The position numbers and the translations under genes are program-made. Source: Cupriavidus pampae (GTDB taxonomy: Bacteria > Pseudomonadota > Gammaproteobacteria > Burkholderiales > Burkholderiaceae). Taken from it: 64,000 nucleotides of DNA. Below the pieces are notes generated by a model. It was not told where the DNA came from. It searched no databases and saw only the letters and a list, made by a program, of their open reading frames with translations. Below, piece by piece: positions 8,446 to 17,312 of this stretch. How positions within the stretch are numbered: position 1 is the first letter of the stretch; each line of letters starts with the position of its first letter. Location: NCBI RefSeq assembly GCF_914271485.1, contig NZ_CAJZAG010000001.1, positions 1-64,000 on the forward strand. The letters are read 5' to 3'.

Positions 8446-9246
8446 ATGCAACGACGCAACATGCTGAAGACCATTGCCGCACTGGGCGCGGCGACGCTGG
8501 TACTGTCCACGGGCGCGGGCGCGCAGGAGAAGCCGATCAAGGTCGGCGTGACCGGCGGCCCCCACGCGCAGATCATGGAGCAGGTGAAGAAGGTCGCCGC
8601 GAAGGACGGCCTCAACATCCAGGTGGTCGAATTCAGCGACTACATCCAGCCGAACGCCGCGCTGCAGGCCGGCGACCTCGACGCCAACAGCTACCAGCAT
8701 TTGCCGTACCTCGAGGCGCAGATCAAGGACCGCGGCTACAAGTTCAGCAACGCTGGCTTCACGGTGACGTTTCCGATGGGCGTGTACTCGAAGAAGGTCA
8801 AGTCGCTCGACCAGCTCAAGAATGGCGCGCGCGTGGGCGTGCCCAACGACCCGACCAACGGCGGCCGCGGTCTGCTGCTGCTGCAGGCCAAGGGCCTGAT
8901 CAAGCTGCGTCCGGACGCGGGCCTCAAGGCTACGCCGCTCGATATCGTCGCGAACCCGCGCAAGCTCAAGATCGTCGAACTCGATGCCGCCCAGCTGCCG
9001 CGCTCGCTGGACGACCTCGACGCCGCCGCGATCAACGGTAACTACGCGGAGTCGGCCGGTCTGTCGCCGACGCGCGATGCCATCGCGACCGAAGGCCCGA
9101 CCGGCCCGTACGCGAACCTGCTGGCCGTGCGCACCGCTGACAAGGACAAGCCGTGGGTAGCCAAGCTGGTGAAGGCCTACCATTCGCCGGAAGTGAAGCA
9201 ATACATCACGACGACCTTCAAGGAATCGGTGATCGCCGCCTGGTGA
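8446..9246 (+). CDS. metQ: Methionine-binding protein MetQ
   Basis: Periplasmic NLPA-family binding protein for methionine, 266 residues. The N-terminus MQRRNMLKTIAALGAATLVLSTGAGAQ looks like a type I (possibly Tat-like RR) signal peptide. There is no cysteine lipobox, whereas E. coli MetQ is a lipoprotein. Family motifs include IKVGVTGGPHAQIMEQVKK, DANSYQHLPYL and NDPTNGGRGLLLLQ. CAGGGAA lies upstream of the ATG as RBS. It is the last gene of the metNIQ operon. Confidence 0.94.
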   Translation: MQRRNMLKTIAALGAATLVLSTGAGAQEKPIKVGVTGGPHAQIMEQVKKVAAKDGLNIQVVEFSDYIQPNAALQAGDLDANSYQHLPYLEAQIKDRGYKFSNAGFTVTFPMGVYSKKVKSLDQLKNGARVGVPNDPTNGGRGLLLLQAKGLIKLRPDAGLKATPLDIVANPRKLKIVELDAAQLPRSLDDLDAAAINGNYAESAGLSPTRDAIATEGPTGPYANLLAVRTADKDKPWVAKLVKAYHSPEVKQYITTTFKESVIAAW

Positions 9247-9274
9247 TGGGTGCACACGGGCGACGTCCCATTCG

Positions 9275-9307
9275 CCTCGGGTTTTCCCTGAAGGCAACCG
9301 AGGTTTT
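9275..9307 (+). terminator. Probable metNIQ terminator
   Basis: CCTCGG at 9275-9280 pairs with CCGAGG at 9298-9303, extended by TT/AA pairs around one bulged G. TTTT follows at 9304-9307. It lies 29 bases after the metQ stop. Confidence 0.5.
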
Positions 9308-9365
9308 CGTCGAAACGCTGTCCATGGCCTTGAACCTGCGGCACAATGGGCAGCGAATTTGGGTC

Positions 9366-9389
9366 TGCCGGGCGATGCCCGGCAATCTT
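9366..9389 (+). terminator. Second hairpin between metQ and etfB
   Basis: TGCCGGGC at 9366-9373 pairs perfectly with GCCCGGCA at 9377-9384 across a 3-base loop, followed by ATCTT. It is either a back-up terminator for metNIQ or a structure in the etfB control region. Confidence 0.4.
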
Positions 9390-9401
9390 AGCCAAGAAAA
9401 T

Positions 9402-9450
9402 AGTACGATCGTTCGGAAATCCGGATCGGCGCTGACCCGGTGGGTATAAT
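9402..9450 (+). promoter_or_regulatory. etfB promoter region with a possible operator
   Basis: TATAAT at 9445-9450 is a perfect -10 element 67 bases before etfB, but there is no clear -35. Upstream, TACGATCGTTCG (from 9403) contains the palindrome ACGATCGT, resembling half-sites of TetR-type regulators of fatty-acid catabolism. The regulator assignment is only a guess. Confidence 0.4.
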
Positions 9451-9516
9451 GGCGGGCGATTCGGGATCCTTGGCGATCCATCATTTGGACTATCCAGCAA
9501 TCAGTGGAGTGAGCGC

Positions 9517-10266
9517 ATGAAAGTACTCGTCGCAGTCAAGCGGGTGGTGGACTACAACGTGAAGGTCCGCGTCAAGTCGGACGGATCCGGCGTTGATCTG
9601 GCCAACGTGAAGATGAGCATGAACCCGTTCGACGAAATCGCCGTGGAAGAGGCGGTGCGTCTGAAGGAAGCGGGCGTCGTGACCGAAGTCATCGCGGTGT
9701 CCTGCGGCGTGACGCAATGCCAGGAAACGCTGCGTACCGCGATGGCCATCGGTGCCGATCGCGGCATCCTGGTGGAGTCCACCGAGGACCTGCAGCCGCT
9801 GGCCGTGGCCAAGCTGCTCAAGGCGCTGGTCGACAAGGAACAGCCCCAGCTGGTGATCCTCGGCAAGCAGGCCATCGACGACGACTCCAACCAGACCGGC
9901 CAGATGGTGGCCGCGCTGGCCGGCCTGCCGCAGGCGACGTTCGCTTCGAAGGTCGTGGTCGCGGATGGCAAGGCTTCGGTCACGCGTGAAGTCGATGGCG
10001 GCCTGGAAACCATTTCGGTCAAGCTGCCGGCCGTGGTGACCACCGACCTGCGCCTGAACGAGCCGCGCTACGTGACGCTGCCGAACATCATGAAGGCGAA
10101 GAAGAAGCCGCTCGAGATCGTCAAGCCGGAAGACCTCGGCGTGGACGTCAAGCCGCGCCTGGCCACCGTGAAGGTGGTGGAGCCTGCCAAGCGCAGCGCG
10201 GGCGTGATGGTGCCGGACGTTGCGACGCTGGTGCAAAAGCTGAAGAACGAAGCCAAGGTTATCTGA
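9517..10266 (+). CDS. etfB: Electron transfer flavoprotein, beta subunit
   Basis: AMP-binding subunit of the cytoplasmic heterodimeric ETF, which carries electrons from acyl-CoA and related dehydrogenases to ETF:ubiquinone oxidoreductase. The 249 residues match the family length. It starts [20 protein letters not shown]. The ETF beta signature is [32 protein letters not shown], and [16 protein letters not shown] is the nucleotide site. TGGAGTGAG precedes the ATG. The etfA gene follows after 18 bases and an acyl-CoA dehydrogenase lies beyond, so the three form one metabolic unit. Confidence 0.96.
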   Translation: MKVLVAVKRVVDYNVKVRVKSDGSGVDLANVKMSMNPFDEIAVEEAVRLKEAGVVTEVIAVSCGVTQCQETLRTAMAIGADRGILVESTEDLQPLAVAKLLKALVDKEQPQLVILGKQAIDDDSNQTGQMVAALAGLPQATFASKVVVADGKASVTREVDGGLETISVKLPAVVTTDLRLNEPRYVTLPNIMKAKKKPLEIVKPEDLGVDVKPRLATVKVVEPAKRSAGVMVPDVATLVQKLKNEAKVI

Positions 10267-10284
10267 GCGCGGGGAGAGAAAAAC

Positions 10285-11229
10285 ATGACTGCACTCGTCA
10301 TTGCTGAACACGACAATCAATCGATCAAGTCCGCCACGCTGAACGTGGTGACGGCCGCCGCCCAGACCGGCGAGGTTCACGTACTCGTGGCCGGGGCCAA
10401 CGCCCGCGCCGCCGCCGACGCCGCCGCGAAGATCGCGGGCGTGAGCAAGGTCCTGCTGGCCGACGCACCGTACTTTGCCGATGGCCTGGCCGAGAACGTG
10501 GCCGACCAGGTGCTGGCGCTTGTGGCCAATGCGGCCAGCGATTACTCGCACATCCTGGCTCCGGCCACCGCGTACGGCAAGAACATCCTGCCGCGCGTGG
10601 CAGCCAAGCTGGATGTCGCGCAGCTGTCGGACATCACGAAGATCGACTCGCCCGACACGTTCGAGCGCCCGATCTACGCAGGCAACGCGATTGCCACCGT
10701 GAAGTCGTCCGACAAGATCAAGGTGATCACCGTGCGTGGCACGGCGTTCGATCCGGCCGCTACCGAAGGTGGCTCGGCCAGCGTCGATACGCTGCAGGCT
10801 GTGGCCGATGCGGGCATCTCGCAATTCGTGTCGCGCGAAGTCACCAAAAGCGATCGTCCGGAACTGACCGCCGCCAAGATCATCGTGTCCGGTGGCCGTG
10901 GCGTGGGTTCGGGCGACAACTACACCAAGGTGCTGACGCCGCTGGCCGACAAGCTCAACGCCGCACTGGGCGCCTCGCGCGCGGCAGTGGACGCGGGCTT
11001 CGTGCCGAACGACTATCAGGTGGGCCAGACCGGCAAGATCGTCGCGCCGCAGCTGTATATCGCGGTGGGCATCTCGGGTGCGATCCAGCATCTGGCCGGC
11101 ATGAAGGACTCCAAGGTGATCGTGGCGATCAACAAGGACGCCGAGGCACCGATCTTCTCGGTGGCTGACTACGGCCTGGTGGGTGACCTGAACACCGTGG
11201 TGCCGGAACTGGTGGCCGCGCTGGGTTGA
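10285..11229 (+). CDS. etfA: Electron transfer flavoprotein, alpha subunit
   Basis: FAD-binding subunit of ETF, 314 residues. The C-terminal FAD domain shows [12 protein letters not shown] and the ETF alpha signature ending in [29 protein letters not shown], followed by [15 protein letters not shown]. The RBS is GGGGAGAG. It is co-directional with etfB (18-base gap) and is followed by a strong intrinsic terminator before the dehydrogenase gene. Confidence 0.96.
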   Translation: MTALVIAEHDNQSIKSATLNVVTAAAQTGEVHVLVAGANARAAADAAAKIAGVSKVLLADAPYFADGLAENVADQVLALVANAASDYSHILAPATAYGKNILPRVAAKLDVAQLSDITKIDSPDTFERPIYAGNAIATVKSSDKIKVITVRGTAFDPAATEGGSASVDTLQAVADAGISQFVSREVTKSDRPELTAAKIIVSGGRGVGSGDNYTKVLTPLADKLNAALGASRAAVDAGFVPNDYQVGQTGKIVAPQLYIAVGISGAIQHLAGMKDSKVIVAINKDAEAPIFSVADYGLVGDLNTVVPELVAALG

Positions 11230-11253
11230 TCCATCGATACAAGAAAGAAAAAC

Positions 11254-11287
11254 AAGCCGTTCCGGGTGTCCCGCGAACGGCTTTTTT
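11254..11287 (+). terminator. Rho-independent terminator after etfA
   Basis: AAGCCGTTC at 11254-11262 pairs perfectly with GAACGGCTT at 11275-11283, and six T run through 11287. The next gene begins only 19 bases later with its RBS in between. No promoter fits in that space, so the downstream gene must depend on read-through or on a promoter upstream of the hairpin. Confidence 0.85.
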
Positions 11288-11305
11288 ACAACAGAGGAGA
11301 CATCG

Positions 11306-13075
11306 ATGACCTATCGCGCACCGCTCAAGGACATGCTGTTCGTGATGAACGAGCTGGCGGGTCTCGACGCCGTGAGTCAGCTGCCGGGCTTCGAAGAGGC
11401 TACACCGGATACGGTGCAGGCCGTGCTCGAGGAAGCCGCGCGCTTCAACGAACAGGTGGTGGCCCCGCTCAATCGCATCGGCGATACCGACCCCAGCAGC
11501 TGGAAGGATGGCGAGGTCAGGACCACGCCCGGATTCCGCGACGCGTTCCGCCAGTTTGGCGAGGGTGGCTGGCAGGGCGTGCTGCATCCGGCCGAGTTTG
11601 GTGGCCAGGGTTTGCCGAAGCTCGTGGCCACGCCGTGCAACGAGATGCTCAACACCGCGAACCTGTCGTTCGCGTTGTGCCCGCTGCTGACCGACGGCGC
11701 GATCGAGGCATTGCTGACCGCGGGCACCGACGCGCAGAAGAACACGTTCCTGCCAAAGCTGATCTCGGGCGAATGGACCGGCACGATGAACCTCACGGAG
11801 CCGCAGGCCGGCTCCGACCTCGCCGCGGTGCGCACGCGCGCGGAGCCGCAGGGCGATGGCACGTACAAGGTGTTCGGCACCAAGATCTTCATCACGTACG
11901 GCGAGCACGATATGGCGAAGAACATCGTCCATCTGGTGCTTGCGCGCACGCCTGACGCACCCGAAGGCGTGAAGGGTATCTCGCTGTTTATCGTGCCGAA
12001 ATTTCTCGTCGGCGATGACGGCAGCCTCGGCGCGCGCAACGACGTGCATTGCGTGTCGATCGAACACAAGCTTGGCATCAAGGCGAGCCCGACCGCGGTG
12101 CTGCAGTTCGGCGACCATGGCGGCGCGCTCGGTACGCTGGTCGGCGAGGAGAATCGCGGGCTCGAGTACATGTTCATCATGATGAATGCCGCGCGCTTCT
12201 CGGTGGGCATGCAGGGCATTGCGGTGTCCGAGCGCGCGTATCAGCAGGCGGTGGCGTTTGCGCGCGAACGCGTGCAGAGCCGGCCCGTCGATGGCTCGGC
12301 GCGTCAGGCGGTGACCATCGTTCACCATCCCGATATCAAGCGCATGCTGATGACGATGCGCGCGCTGATCGAGGGCGCGCGTGCGGTGGCCTATGTGGGC
12401 GCCGCCGCGAGCGATGCCGCGCACAGCCATCCCGATGCTGACGAGCGCGCGCGTAACCAGGCGTTCTACGAATTTCTCGTGCCGGTGATCAAGGGGTGGA
12501 GCACCGAGATGTCGATCGACGTGACGAGCCTCGGCGTGCAGGTGCATGGCGGCATGGGCTTTATCGAGGAGACTGGCGCGGCGCAGCACTATCGCGACGC
12601 GCGCATCCTGCCGATCTACGAAGGCACCACGGCGATTCAGGCCAACGACCTCGTGGGCCGCAAGACCCTGCGCGACGGTGGCGCGATGGCGCGCGACATC
12701 CTCGCGCGCATCGCCGAGACCGAAGCCGCGCTGAGCGGACATCCCGCCGTGCGGCAACAGCTCGCGCGCGGCCGCGAGGCGCTGGCAGACGTGGTGGCGT
12801 TCGTCGTGGAGAATGCGAAGGCTGATCCCAACGCGGTGTTCGCGGGTAGCGTGCCGTATCTGCGCCTGTGCGGCATCGTGCTGTCAGGCTGGCAGATGGC
12901 GCGTGCGTTGCTGGCGGCCGAGACACGCCGTGGTGACGATCCGTCGTTCTACGATGCCAAGGTTGCGACCGCGCAGTTTTATGCGCAGCATCTGCTGCCG
13001 CAGGCCACCGCGCTGCGCGACGCGATTGTCGAAGGCGCCGCGTCGGTCAATGCGCTGAGCGAAGACCAGTTCTGA
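11306..13075 (+). CDS. Acyl-CoA dehydrogenase (long form with C-terminal extension)
   Basis: FAD-dependent acyl-CoA dehydrogenase, 589 residues. This is the long subfamily with an added C-terminal domain (ACAD_C type), not the 380-residue classical form. The N-terminal all-alpha domain is followed by the FAD/substrate middle domain (WTGTMNLTEPQAGSDLAAVRT, FITYGEHD) and the C-terminal helical domain. The catalytic base is probably the Glu in ILPIYEGTTAIQANDLVGRK. VQVHGGMGFIEETGAAQHYRD is the second family signature. Electrons should pass to the EtfBA encoded just upstream. The chain-length preference is not evident. GAGGAGAC precedes the ATG. A terminator lies immediately before the RBS. Confidence 0.93.
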   Translation: MTYRAPLKDMLFVMNELAGLDAVSQLPGFEEATPDTVQAVLEEAARFNEQVVAPLNRIGDTDPSSWKDGEVRTTPGFRDAFRQFGEGGWQGVLHPAEFGGQGLPKLVATPCNEMLNTANLSFALCPLLTDGAIEALLTAGTDAQKNTFLPKLISGEWTGTMNLTEPQAGSDLAAVRTRAEPQGDGTYKVFGTKIFITYGEHDMAKNIVHLVLARTPDAPEGVKGISLFIVPKFLVGDDGSLGARNDVHCVSIEHKLGIKASPTAVLQFGDHGGALGTLVGEENRGLEYMFIMMNAARFSVGMQGIAVSERAYQQAVAFARERVQSRPVDGSARQAVTIVHHPDIKRMLMTMRALIEGARAVAYVGAAASDAAHSHPDADERARNQAFYEFLVPVIKGWSTEMSIDVTSLGVQVHGGMGFIEETGAAQHYRDARILPIYEGTTAIQANDLVGRKTLRDGGAMARDILARIAETEAALSGHPAVRQQLARGREALADVVAFVVENAKADPNAVFAGSVPYLRLCGIVLSGWQMARALLAAETRRGDDPSFYDAKVATAQFYAQHLLPQATALRDAIVEGAASVNALSEDQF

Positions 13076-13090
13076 CGCGCTGGCTGCAAA

Positions 13091-13122
13091 CGACAAAGGG
13101 CCCCTTGCGGGGCCCTTTGTCG
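13091..13122. terminator. Strong bidirectional terminator between acyl-CoA dehydrogenase and dadA
   Basis: A 14-bp perfect stem (13091-13104 with 13109-13122) closes on a TTGC loop. The stem contains AAAGGGCCCC/GGGGCCCTTT, so it supplies a U-rich flank to both converging transcripts. Confidence 0.85.
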
Positions 13123-13161
13123 TTCAGGCGGTTTGTGTCAGCCCGGTATTCAGCCCCGAAC

Positions 13162-14466
13162 TCAGGCCGGCAGCGGACGCGCGACGCCGTGTGAGCGCGG
13201 CACGCTGCGATAGCGATCGACCGAGAGGTCGTCGGCGCGAATCGCGGGACGCGTGCCCGACACGAGGTCCGACAGCAGCTTGCCCGAACCGCACGCCATG
13301 GTCCAGCCGAGCGTGCCATGGCCGGTGTTGAGCCACAGGCCACGAATGCCTGCCGGGCCCACGACGGGCGTGCCGTCCGGCGTCATCGGACGCAGGCCAG
13401 TCCAGAACGTCGCGCGGCTGACGTCGCCGGCGCCCGGGAACAGATCGGTCACCACGTGCTCGAGCGTACGGCGCTTGGCCGGGTCCAGCGTGCGGTCGTA
13501 GCCAACGATCTGCGCCATGCCGCCGACGCGGATGCGATCGTCGAAACGCGTGATGGCCACCTTGTAGGTTTCGTCGAGCACCGTCGATACTGGGCTGCGC
13601 GAAGCATCGGTCATCGGCACGGTGATCGAGAAGCCCTTGAGCGGGTACACCGGCAGGTTCGACAGACCCGGCAGCACATGGCGCACAAACGGCGTGGACC
13701 AGCTGCCGAGCGCGACCACCACGGCATCGGCCAGCATCGGCTTGCCTTCGATCAGCGCGCCGGTGATGGCATCGCCTTCGGTCAGCAGGCCGTCGATCGA
13801 GCGGTTGTATTGGAACTTCACGCCGATCGATTCGGCGAGCGCCGCCAGACGCTGCGTGAACAACTGGCAGTCGCCGGTCTCGTCGTTCGGCAGGCGCAGG
13901 CCACCCGCCAGCTTGCCGCTCACCGCGGCCAGCGCGGGCTCGCTCGCGGCGAGTTGTTCGCGGGTCAGCAGTTGATAGGGCACGCCAGCTTCCTGGAGCA
14001 CGGCGATGTCCTTGGCGGCGCCATCGTATTGCTCGGCTGTACGGAACAGTTGCAGCGTGCCTTGCTGGCGGCCTTCGTAAGAAATGCCGGTCTCGGCGCG
14101 GAGTGTGCGGATGCAGTCGCGGCTGTACTCGGCCAGCCGCACCATGCGCTCCTTGTTCACCGCATAGCGCGCCTCGGTGCAGTTCCGCAGCATTTGCCAC
14201 ATCCACTGCAGCTGGAACAGCGTGCCGTCCGGCTTGATCGAGAGCGGCGCGTGTTCCTGGAACATCCACTTGATGGCCTTGAGCGGCACGCCGGGCGCGG
14301 CCCATGGCGACGCGTAGCCGGGAGAGATCTGGCCGGCGTTGGCAAAGCTCGTGCCGAGCGCGGGTGCAGCCTCGCGATCGATGACGGTTACCTCGTGACC
14401 CGCGCGGGCCAGATACCAGGCGCTCGTCACGCCAATCACACCACTGCCAAGGACCAGTACTCGCAT
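13162..14466 (-). CDS. dadA: D-amino acid dehydrogenase, small subunit
   Basis: Membrane-associated FAD enzyme oxidising D-amino acids (mainly D-alanine) to 2-oxo acids, with electrons going to the respiratory chain. The 434 residues match DadA. The N-terminal dinucleotide fold is [23 protein letters not shown] with the acidic ribose-binding residue in [27 protein letters not shown] is a strong DadA signature. The C-terminus has [26 protein letters not shown]. The divergent Lrp/AsnC-family gene at 14585 is the likely regulator, as seen for the dadA-dadR pairs of other Proteobacteria. Confidence 0.95.
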   Translation of the reverse strand: MRVLVLGSGVIGVTSAWYLARAGHEVTVIDREAAPALGTSFANAGQISPGYASPWAAPGVPLKAIKWMFQEHAPLSIKPDGTLFQLQWMWQMLRNCTEARYAVNKERMVRLAEYSRDCIRTLRAETGISYEGRQQGTLQLFRTAEQYDGAAKDIAVLQEAGVPYQLLTREQLAASEPALAAVSGKLAGGLRLPNDETGDCQLFTQRLAALAESIGVKFQYNRSIDGLLTEGDAITGALIEGKPMLADAVVVALGSWSTPFVRHVLPGLSNLPVYPLKGFSITVPMTDASRSPVSTVLDETYKVAITRFDDRIRVGGMAQIVGYDRTLDPAKRRTLEHVVTDLFPGAGDVSRATFWTGLRPMTPDGTPVVGPAGIRGLWLNTGHGTLGWTMACGSGKLLSDLVSGTRPAIRADDLSVDRYRSVPRSHGVARPLPA

Positions 14467-14498
14467 TTTTCTGTCGCTCCCGACCAGACTGCCAGGCG

Positions 14499-14529
14499 TT
14501 GAAGGTTAAATAGGAAACATCTCTATACT
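14499..14529 (+). promoter_or_regulatory. AT-rich control region between dadA and the lrp-type gene
   Basis: TTGAAG (14499-14504) and TATACT (14524-14529) could be a rightward promoter, but the 19-base spacing is long. The 118-base divergent gap is markedly AT-rich, as expected for a shared Lrp-family control region. Confidence 0.4.
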
Positions 14530-14584
14530 ATTGCGTTCAAACCAGTCAGAGTTACCGTATTTCTTAAGGAAACAGGAATACTTC

Positions 14585-15088
14585 ATGAGAACGAGCCGAC
14601 AACCGGTACGCAGCCTCGATCGACTCGACCGACGCATCCTGACGCTGCTGCAGGGCGACGGTCGCATGTCGATGAAAGACCTGGCAGAGGCGGTGGGATT
14701 GACCATCACGCCCTGTATCGAGCGCGTGAAACGGCTTGAGCGCGACGGCGTGATCATGGGGTACTACGCGCGGCTGAACCCGGCACTGCTCGGCAGCGCG
14801 CTGCTGGTGTTCGTCGAGATCTCGCTGGGCAACAAGGCCGGCAATATGTTCGACAAATTCCGCCGCGAGGTGCTGCGCATTCCCGAGGTGCTCGAGTGCC
14901 ATCTGGTGTCGGGCGACTTCGACTATCTGATCAAGGCGCGCATCCGCGAGATCGCGGAGTACCGGCGGCTACTCGGCGACATCCTGCTGCAACTGCCGGG
15001 CGCGGCGCAGTCGAAGAGCTACGTCGTGATGGAAGAGATCAAGGAGACGCTGGAGATCATGGTGGAAGGGCGCGACGCGGCACAATGA
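14585..15088 (+). CDS. Lrp/AsnC-family transcriptional regulator (probably of dadA)
   Basis: Leucine-responsive-type regulator, 167 residues from the ATG at 14585, which is preceded by AAGGAAACAGGA; a 54-base upstream extension of the frame lacks an RBS. The N-terminal winged HTH is LDRLDRRILTLLQGDGRMSMKDLAEAVGLTITPCIERVKRLERDGVI. The C-terminal RAM/ACT effector domain includes VLECHLVSGDFDYLIKARIRE. The divergent placement suggests control of D-alanine catabolism in response to amino acids. Its stop lies 14 bases before the LexA box of the next gene. Confidence 0.92.
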   Translation: MRTSRQPVRSLDRLDRRILTLLQGDGRMSMKDLAEAVGLTITPCIERVKRLERDGVIMGYYARLNPALLGSALLVFVEISLGNKAGNMFDKFRREVLRIPEVLECHLVSGDFDYLIKARIREIAEYRRLLGDILLQLPGAAQSKSYVVMEEIKETLEIMVEGRDAAQ

Positions 15089-15101
15089 GCGGTGCGTCTT
15101 G

Positions 15102-15125
15102 GATACTGTATAAACATACAGTATC
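15102..15125 (+). promoter_or_regulatory. LexA (SOS) box
   Basis: CTGTATAAACATACAG at 15106-15121 fits the CTG-N10-CAG LexA consensus of gamma- and betaproteobacteria. It is embedded in 10-bp perfect inverted arms (15102-15111 and 15116-15125). A TATAAA inside the box (15109-15114) may be the -10 element. The start codon of the radical SAM gene is only 9 bases downstream. Confidence 0.9.
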
Positions 15126-15133
15126 ATCGCTGC

Positions 15134-16276
15134 ATGGACGCGTATGACGATGAGCCTCCGCAGGCACTCCGGGCACCCAGGGTACCTATCAAGGGCCGGG
15201 GCGCGGTCGCCAACGTGCGGGGGCGGTTCGAGCGTGATCAGCGCGAAGGTTTCGACGATGGCTGGGCGGCGGAGGAGGACGATGCGCCGCCGCGGCTGGT
15301 CACGCAGGTGTCGATCGAACGCGCCCGCACGATTCTCACGCATAATGCGTCGCCCGATATTCCGTTCGACACCTCGCTCAACCCCTATCGGGGTTGCGAA
15401 CATGGTTGCATCTACTGTTTTGCGCGCCCGACCCATGCGTACCTGGACCTGTCCCCGGGCCTCGACTTCGAATCCCGATTATTCGCCAAGACCAACGCGG
15501 CCGAACGGCTTCGCGACACATTGGCCAAGCCGTCTTATCGATGCCAGACCATCGCGCTCGGCGTCAACACCGATGCGTACCAGCCGATCGAGCGCGAGCA
15601 TCGCATTACGCGCGGCGTTCTCGAGGTGCTGCACGAGTGCGACCACCCGGTCGCGCTGATCACCAAGTCCTCTCTGATCGAGCGCGATATCGATCTGCTG
15701 GCGCCAATGGCCGCGAAGCGGCTCGCGGTGGCGGCGCTGACCATCACCACGCTCGATGCCGACATCGCCCGTACGCTGGAGCCGCGCGCGGCCACACCAA
15801 GCCGGCGTCTGCGCGCGATTCGCACGCTCACGGAGGCCGGCATTCCGGTCGGTGTGAGTGTGGCCCCGGTGATTCCGTTCGTCACCGAACCCGACCTCGA
15901 GCGCGTGCTCGAAGCCGCGCGCGAGGCCGGCGCGGTGTATGCGAATTACATCGTGCTGCGATTACCGTGGGAGGTGCAGCCGCTGTTCGAGCAATGGTTG
16001 CAGGCGCATTTCCCCGATCGTGCCGAACGCGTGATGAACCGCATGCGCGATATGCGCGGCGGCAAAGCCTACGACTCGGATTTTGCTTCGCGCATGCGCG
16101 GCACCGGCATCTGGGCCGACCTGATGCGTCAGCGCTTCTACAAGGCCGCGGACCGGCTCGGTTTTCGCTATGACCGTTACGGCCTCGATACCTCGCAATT
16201 TCGCCCGCCCGCGGCGCCTGCCGCGGCACCGCGTGCGCGTGCGCATGCCGACGACGGACAGGGCTCGCTGTTTTAA
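15134..16276 (+). CDS. Radical SAM protein, PA0069/spore-photoproduct-lyase-like family, SOS-regulated
   Basis: Radical SAM enzyme of the SplB-like group often called the PA0069 family, 380 residues. The cluster-binding motif is CEHGCIYC (CxxxCxxC) in NPYRGCEHGCIYCFARPTHAYLDL. The substrate is unknown; the relatives repair UV spore photoproduct in DNA, and the gene lies behind a near-perfect LexA box, so a role in DNA damage is likely. The start at 15134 is preferred, because an upstream in-frame start at 15092 would put the whole LexA box inside the coding region. The leader is very short and lacks an RBS. The C-terminus is an Ala/Pro/Arg-rich tail ending in DDGQGSLF. Confidence 0.88.
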   Translation: MDAYDDEPPQALRAPRVPIKGRGAVANVRGRFERDQREGFDDGWAAEEDDAPPRLVTQVSIERARTILTHNASPDIPFDTSLNPYRGCEHGCIYCFARPTHAYLDLSPGLDFESRLFAKTNAAERLRDTLAKPSYRCQTIALGVNTDAYQPIEREHRITRGVLEVLHECDHPVALITKSSLIERDIDLLAPMAAKRLAVAALTITTLDADIARTLEPRAATPSRRLRAIRTLTEAGIPVGVSVAPVIPFVTEPDLERVLEAAREAGAVYANYIVLRLPWEVQPLFEQWLQAHFPDRAERVMNRMRDMRGGKAYDSDFASRMRGTGIWADLMRQRFYKAADRLGFRYDRYGLDTSQFRPPAAPAAAPRARAHADDGQGSLF

Positions 16277-16306
16277 ACGGCGGTTGCCTGCGACGCGACT
16301 TCCCGC

Positions 16307-16819
16307 TTATTGCGAGAGCGCTTTGGCGGCCTCGACCTGCGATTCGAAGAAAGTCTGAAAGCTGATTGCGAGGCCGGCCATAAGCAGACCGGTGCCGATC
16401 AGCAGCGACAGGATGACCAGAATCACCACGGGCCATCCGGATCGTGTGGGCTGGCCATGCGGGTTGTAGCGCGCGTCCCATTGTTCGTCCGGCCGCAGGC
16501 CGAACACGATCGCGGTGAGGAACGCGCTGATCACGGAAGTACCGCCTGCCACCGCGAAGGTCCAGTTCCACGCGGCGTTGCCGGCGTCGATCAGCAGCGA
16601 GGCAAAGCCGATGGCTCCCGCGAGCGTGGCCAGCAAATGGAGCCAGCCAAACTTGTCACCGAATCCTCTGAGATAGAAGCGATGCGCACCGAGGCTGCCC
16701 GCGACGAACGCGAGTGCAACGGTGATCAGCTTGGATTTGCCACGCGCGACAGCGGCGGTGGCGGATGGGTGCGGCGCGGAGGAAGACACGCTGGTAGAGC
16801 CGGGGCTGGCGACAGGCAT
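16307..16819 (-). CDS. TM2-domain membrane protein
   Basis: Small membrane protein of about 170 residues. KSKLITVALAFVAGSLGAHRFYLRGFGDKFGWLHL is a TM2 domain (the G-x-H-R-F-Y-L motif is diagnostic). At least two further hydrophobic segments follow, around SVISAFLTAIVFGL and WPVVILVILSLLIGTGLLM. The function is unknown. The start is uncertain: the ATG at 16819 gives a compact protein, while an ATG at 16855 lies only 9 bases after a TACAAT (minus strand, 16864-16869) and would be almost leaderless. Neither has a clear RBS. Confidence 0.7.
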   Translation of the reverse strand: MPVASPGSTSVSSSAPHPSATAAVARGKSKLITVALAFVAGSLGAHRFYLRGFGDKFGWLHLLATLAGAIGFASLLIDAGNAAWNWTFAVAGGTSVISAFLTAIVFGLRPDEQWDARYNPHGQPTRSGWPVVILVILSLLIGTGLLMAGLAISFQTFFESQVEAAKALSQ

Positions 16820-16879
16820 CGTGCGTCGATGGGGGAGCGCCGCCCAGAGCGGCATTGGCGCACATTGTACGCCCGCCAG

Positions 16880-16907
16880 GGCGCTTAACGGCGGGCGCTT
16901 AACGGCC
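16880..16907. repeat. 14-bp tandem duplication
   Basis: The unit GGGCGCTTAACGGC occurs twice head to tail. The second copy contains the stop codon of the gene at 16899-17312. It looks like a recent slippage duplication. Confidence 0.6.
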
Positions 16908-17312
16908 GCCGTCGCGGCTACGGGCCTGCCAGCCCGGGCCCATGCCCGAGGGGCGTGCGTCGTTCGCGGCCTGCGCATCCGATGGCGAGTCCGTACGTCC
17001 CGAGCGGTCAGATGGCCGGGTACGCGAGTCCTCGCGGCGGTCCGGATCAGGACGGCCACTCAGGCGATCGTCGGCGCGTGCGCGCGCTTCCATGCGCTCG
17101 ATCTGTGCGCGCACGTGGTCGCGACTCTCCGCGCGAATGCTGGCGACTTCCATGCCCCCGGAGACGCGGGGCGCAAATTTGCCGATATGCGCGCCGTCGC
17201 GGAGGTGTTGCCATAAGGAAACTTGCGCATGGCTGGCGGCAATACCGCCGAGCAGCCCGGTGGCAACCAGGCTGCCCGCCACGAGTCTGCGCAAGCGAGA
17301 GCGGTCAAGCAT
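16899..17312 (-). CDS. Hypothetical secreted protein with a disordered Arg/Asp-rich tail
   Basis: 137 residues from the ATG at 17312, preceded by GGGA. A signal peptide is clear (MLDRSRLRRLVAGSLVATGLLGGIAASHAQ). The middle segment SLWQHLRDGAHIGKFAPRVSGGMEVASIRAESRDHVRAQIERMEARARAD is weakly helical. The last 55 residues are Arg/Asp/Ser/Pro-rich and probably disordered. I do not recognise a family. Its neighbour is the TM2 protein gene, separated by 79 bases. Confidence 0.6.
   Translation of the reverse strand: MLDRSRLRRLVAGSLVATGLLGGIAASHAQVSLWQHLRDGAHIGKFAPRVSGGMEVASIRAESRDHVRAQIERMEARARADDRLSGRPDPDRREDSRTRPSDRSGRTDSPSDAQAANDARPSGMGPGWQARSRDGGR

Noticed and set aside
9490..11091. Long leftward open frame opposite etfB and etfA
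   Set aside because: Shadow of the two well-supported ETF genes. The composition is His/Arg/Gly-rich with no recognisable fold.
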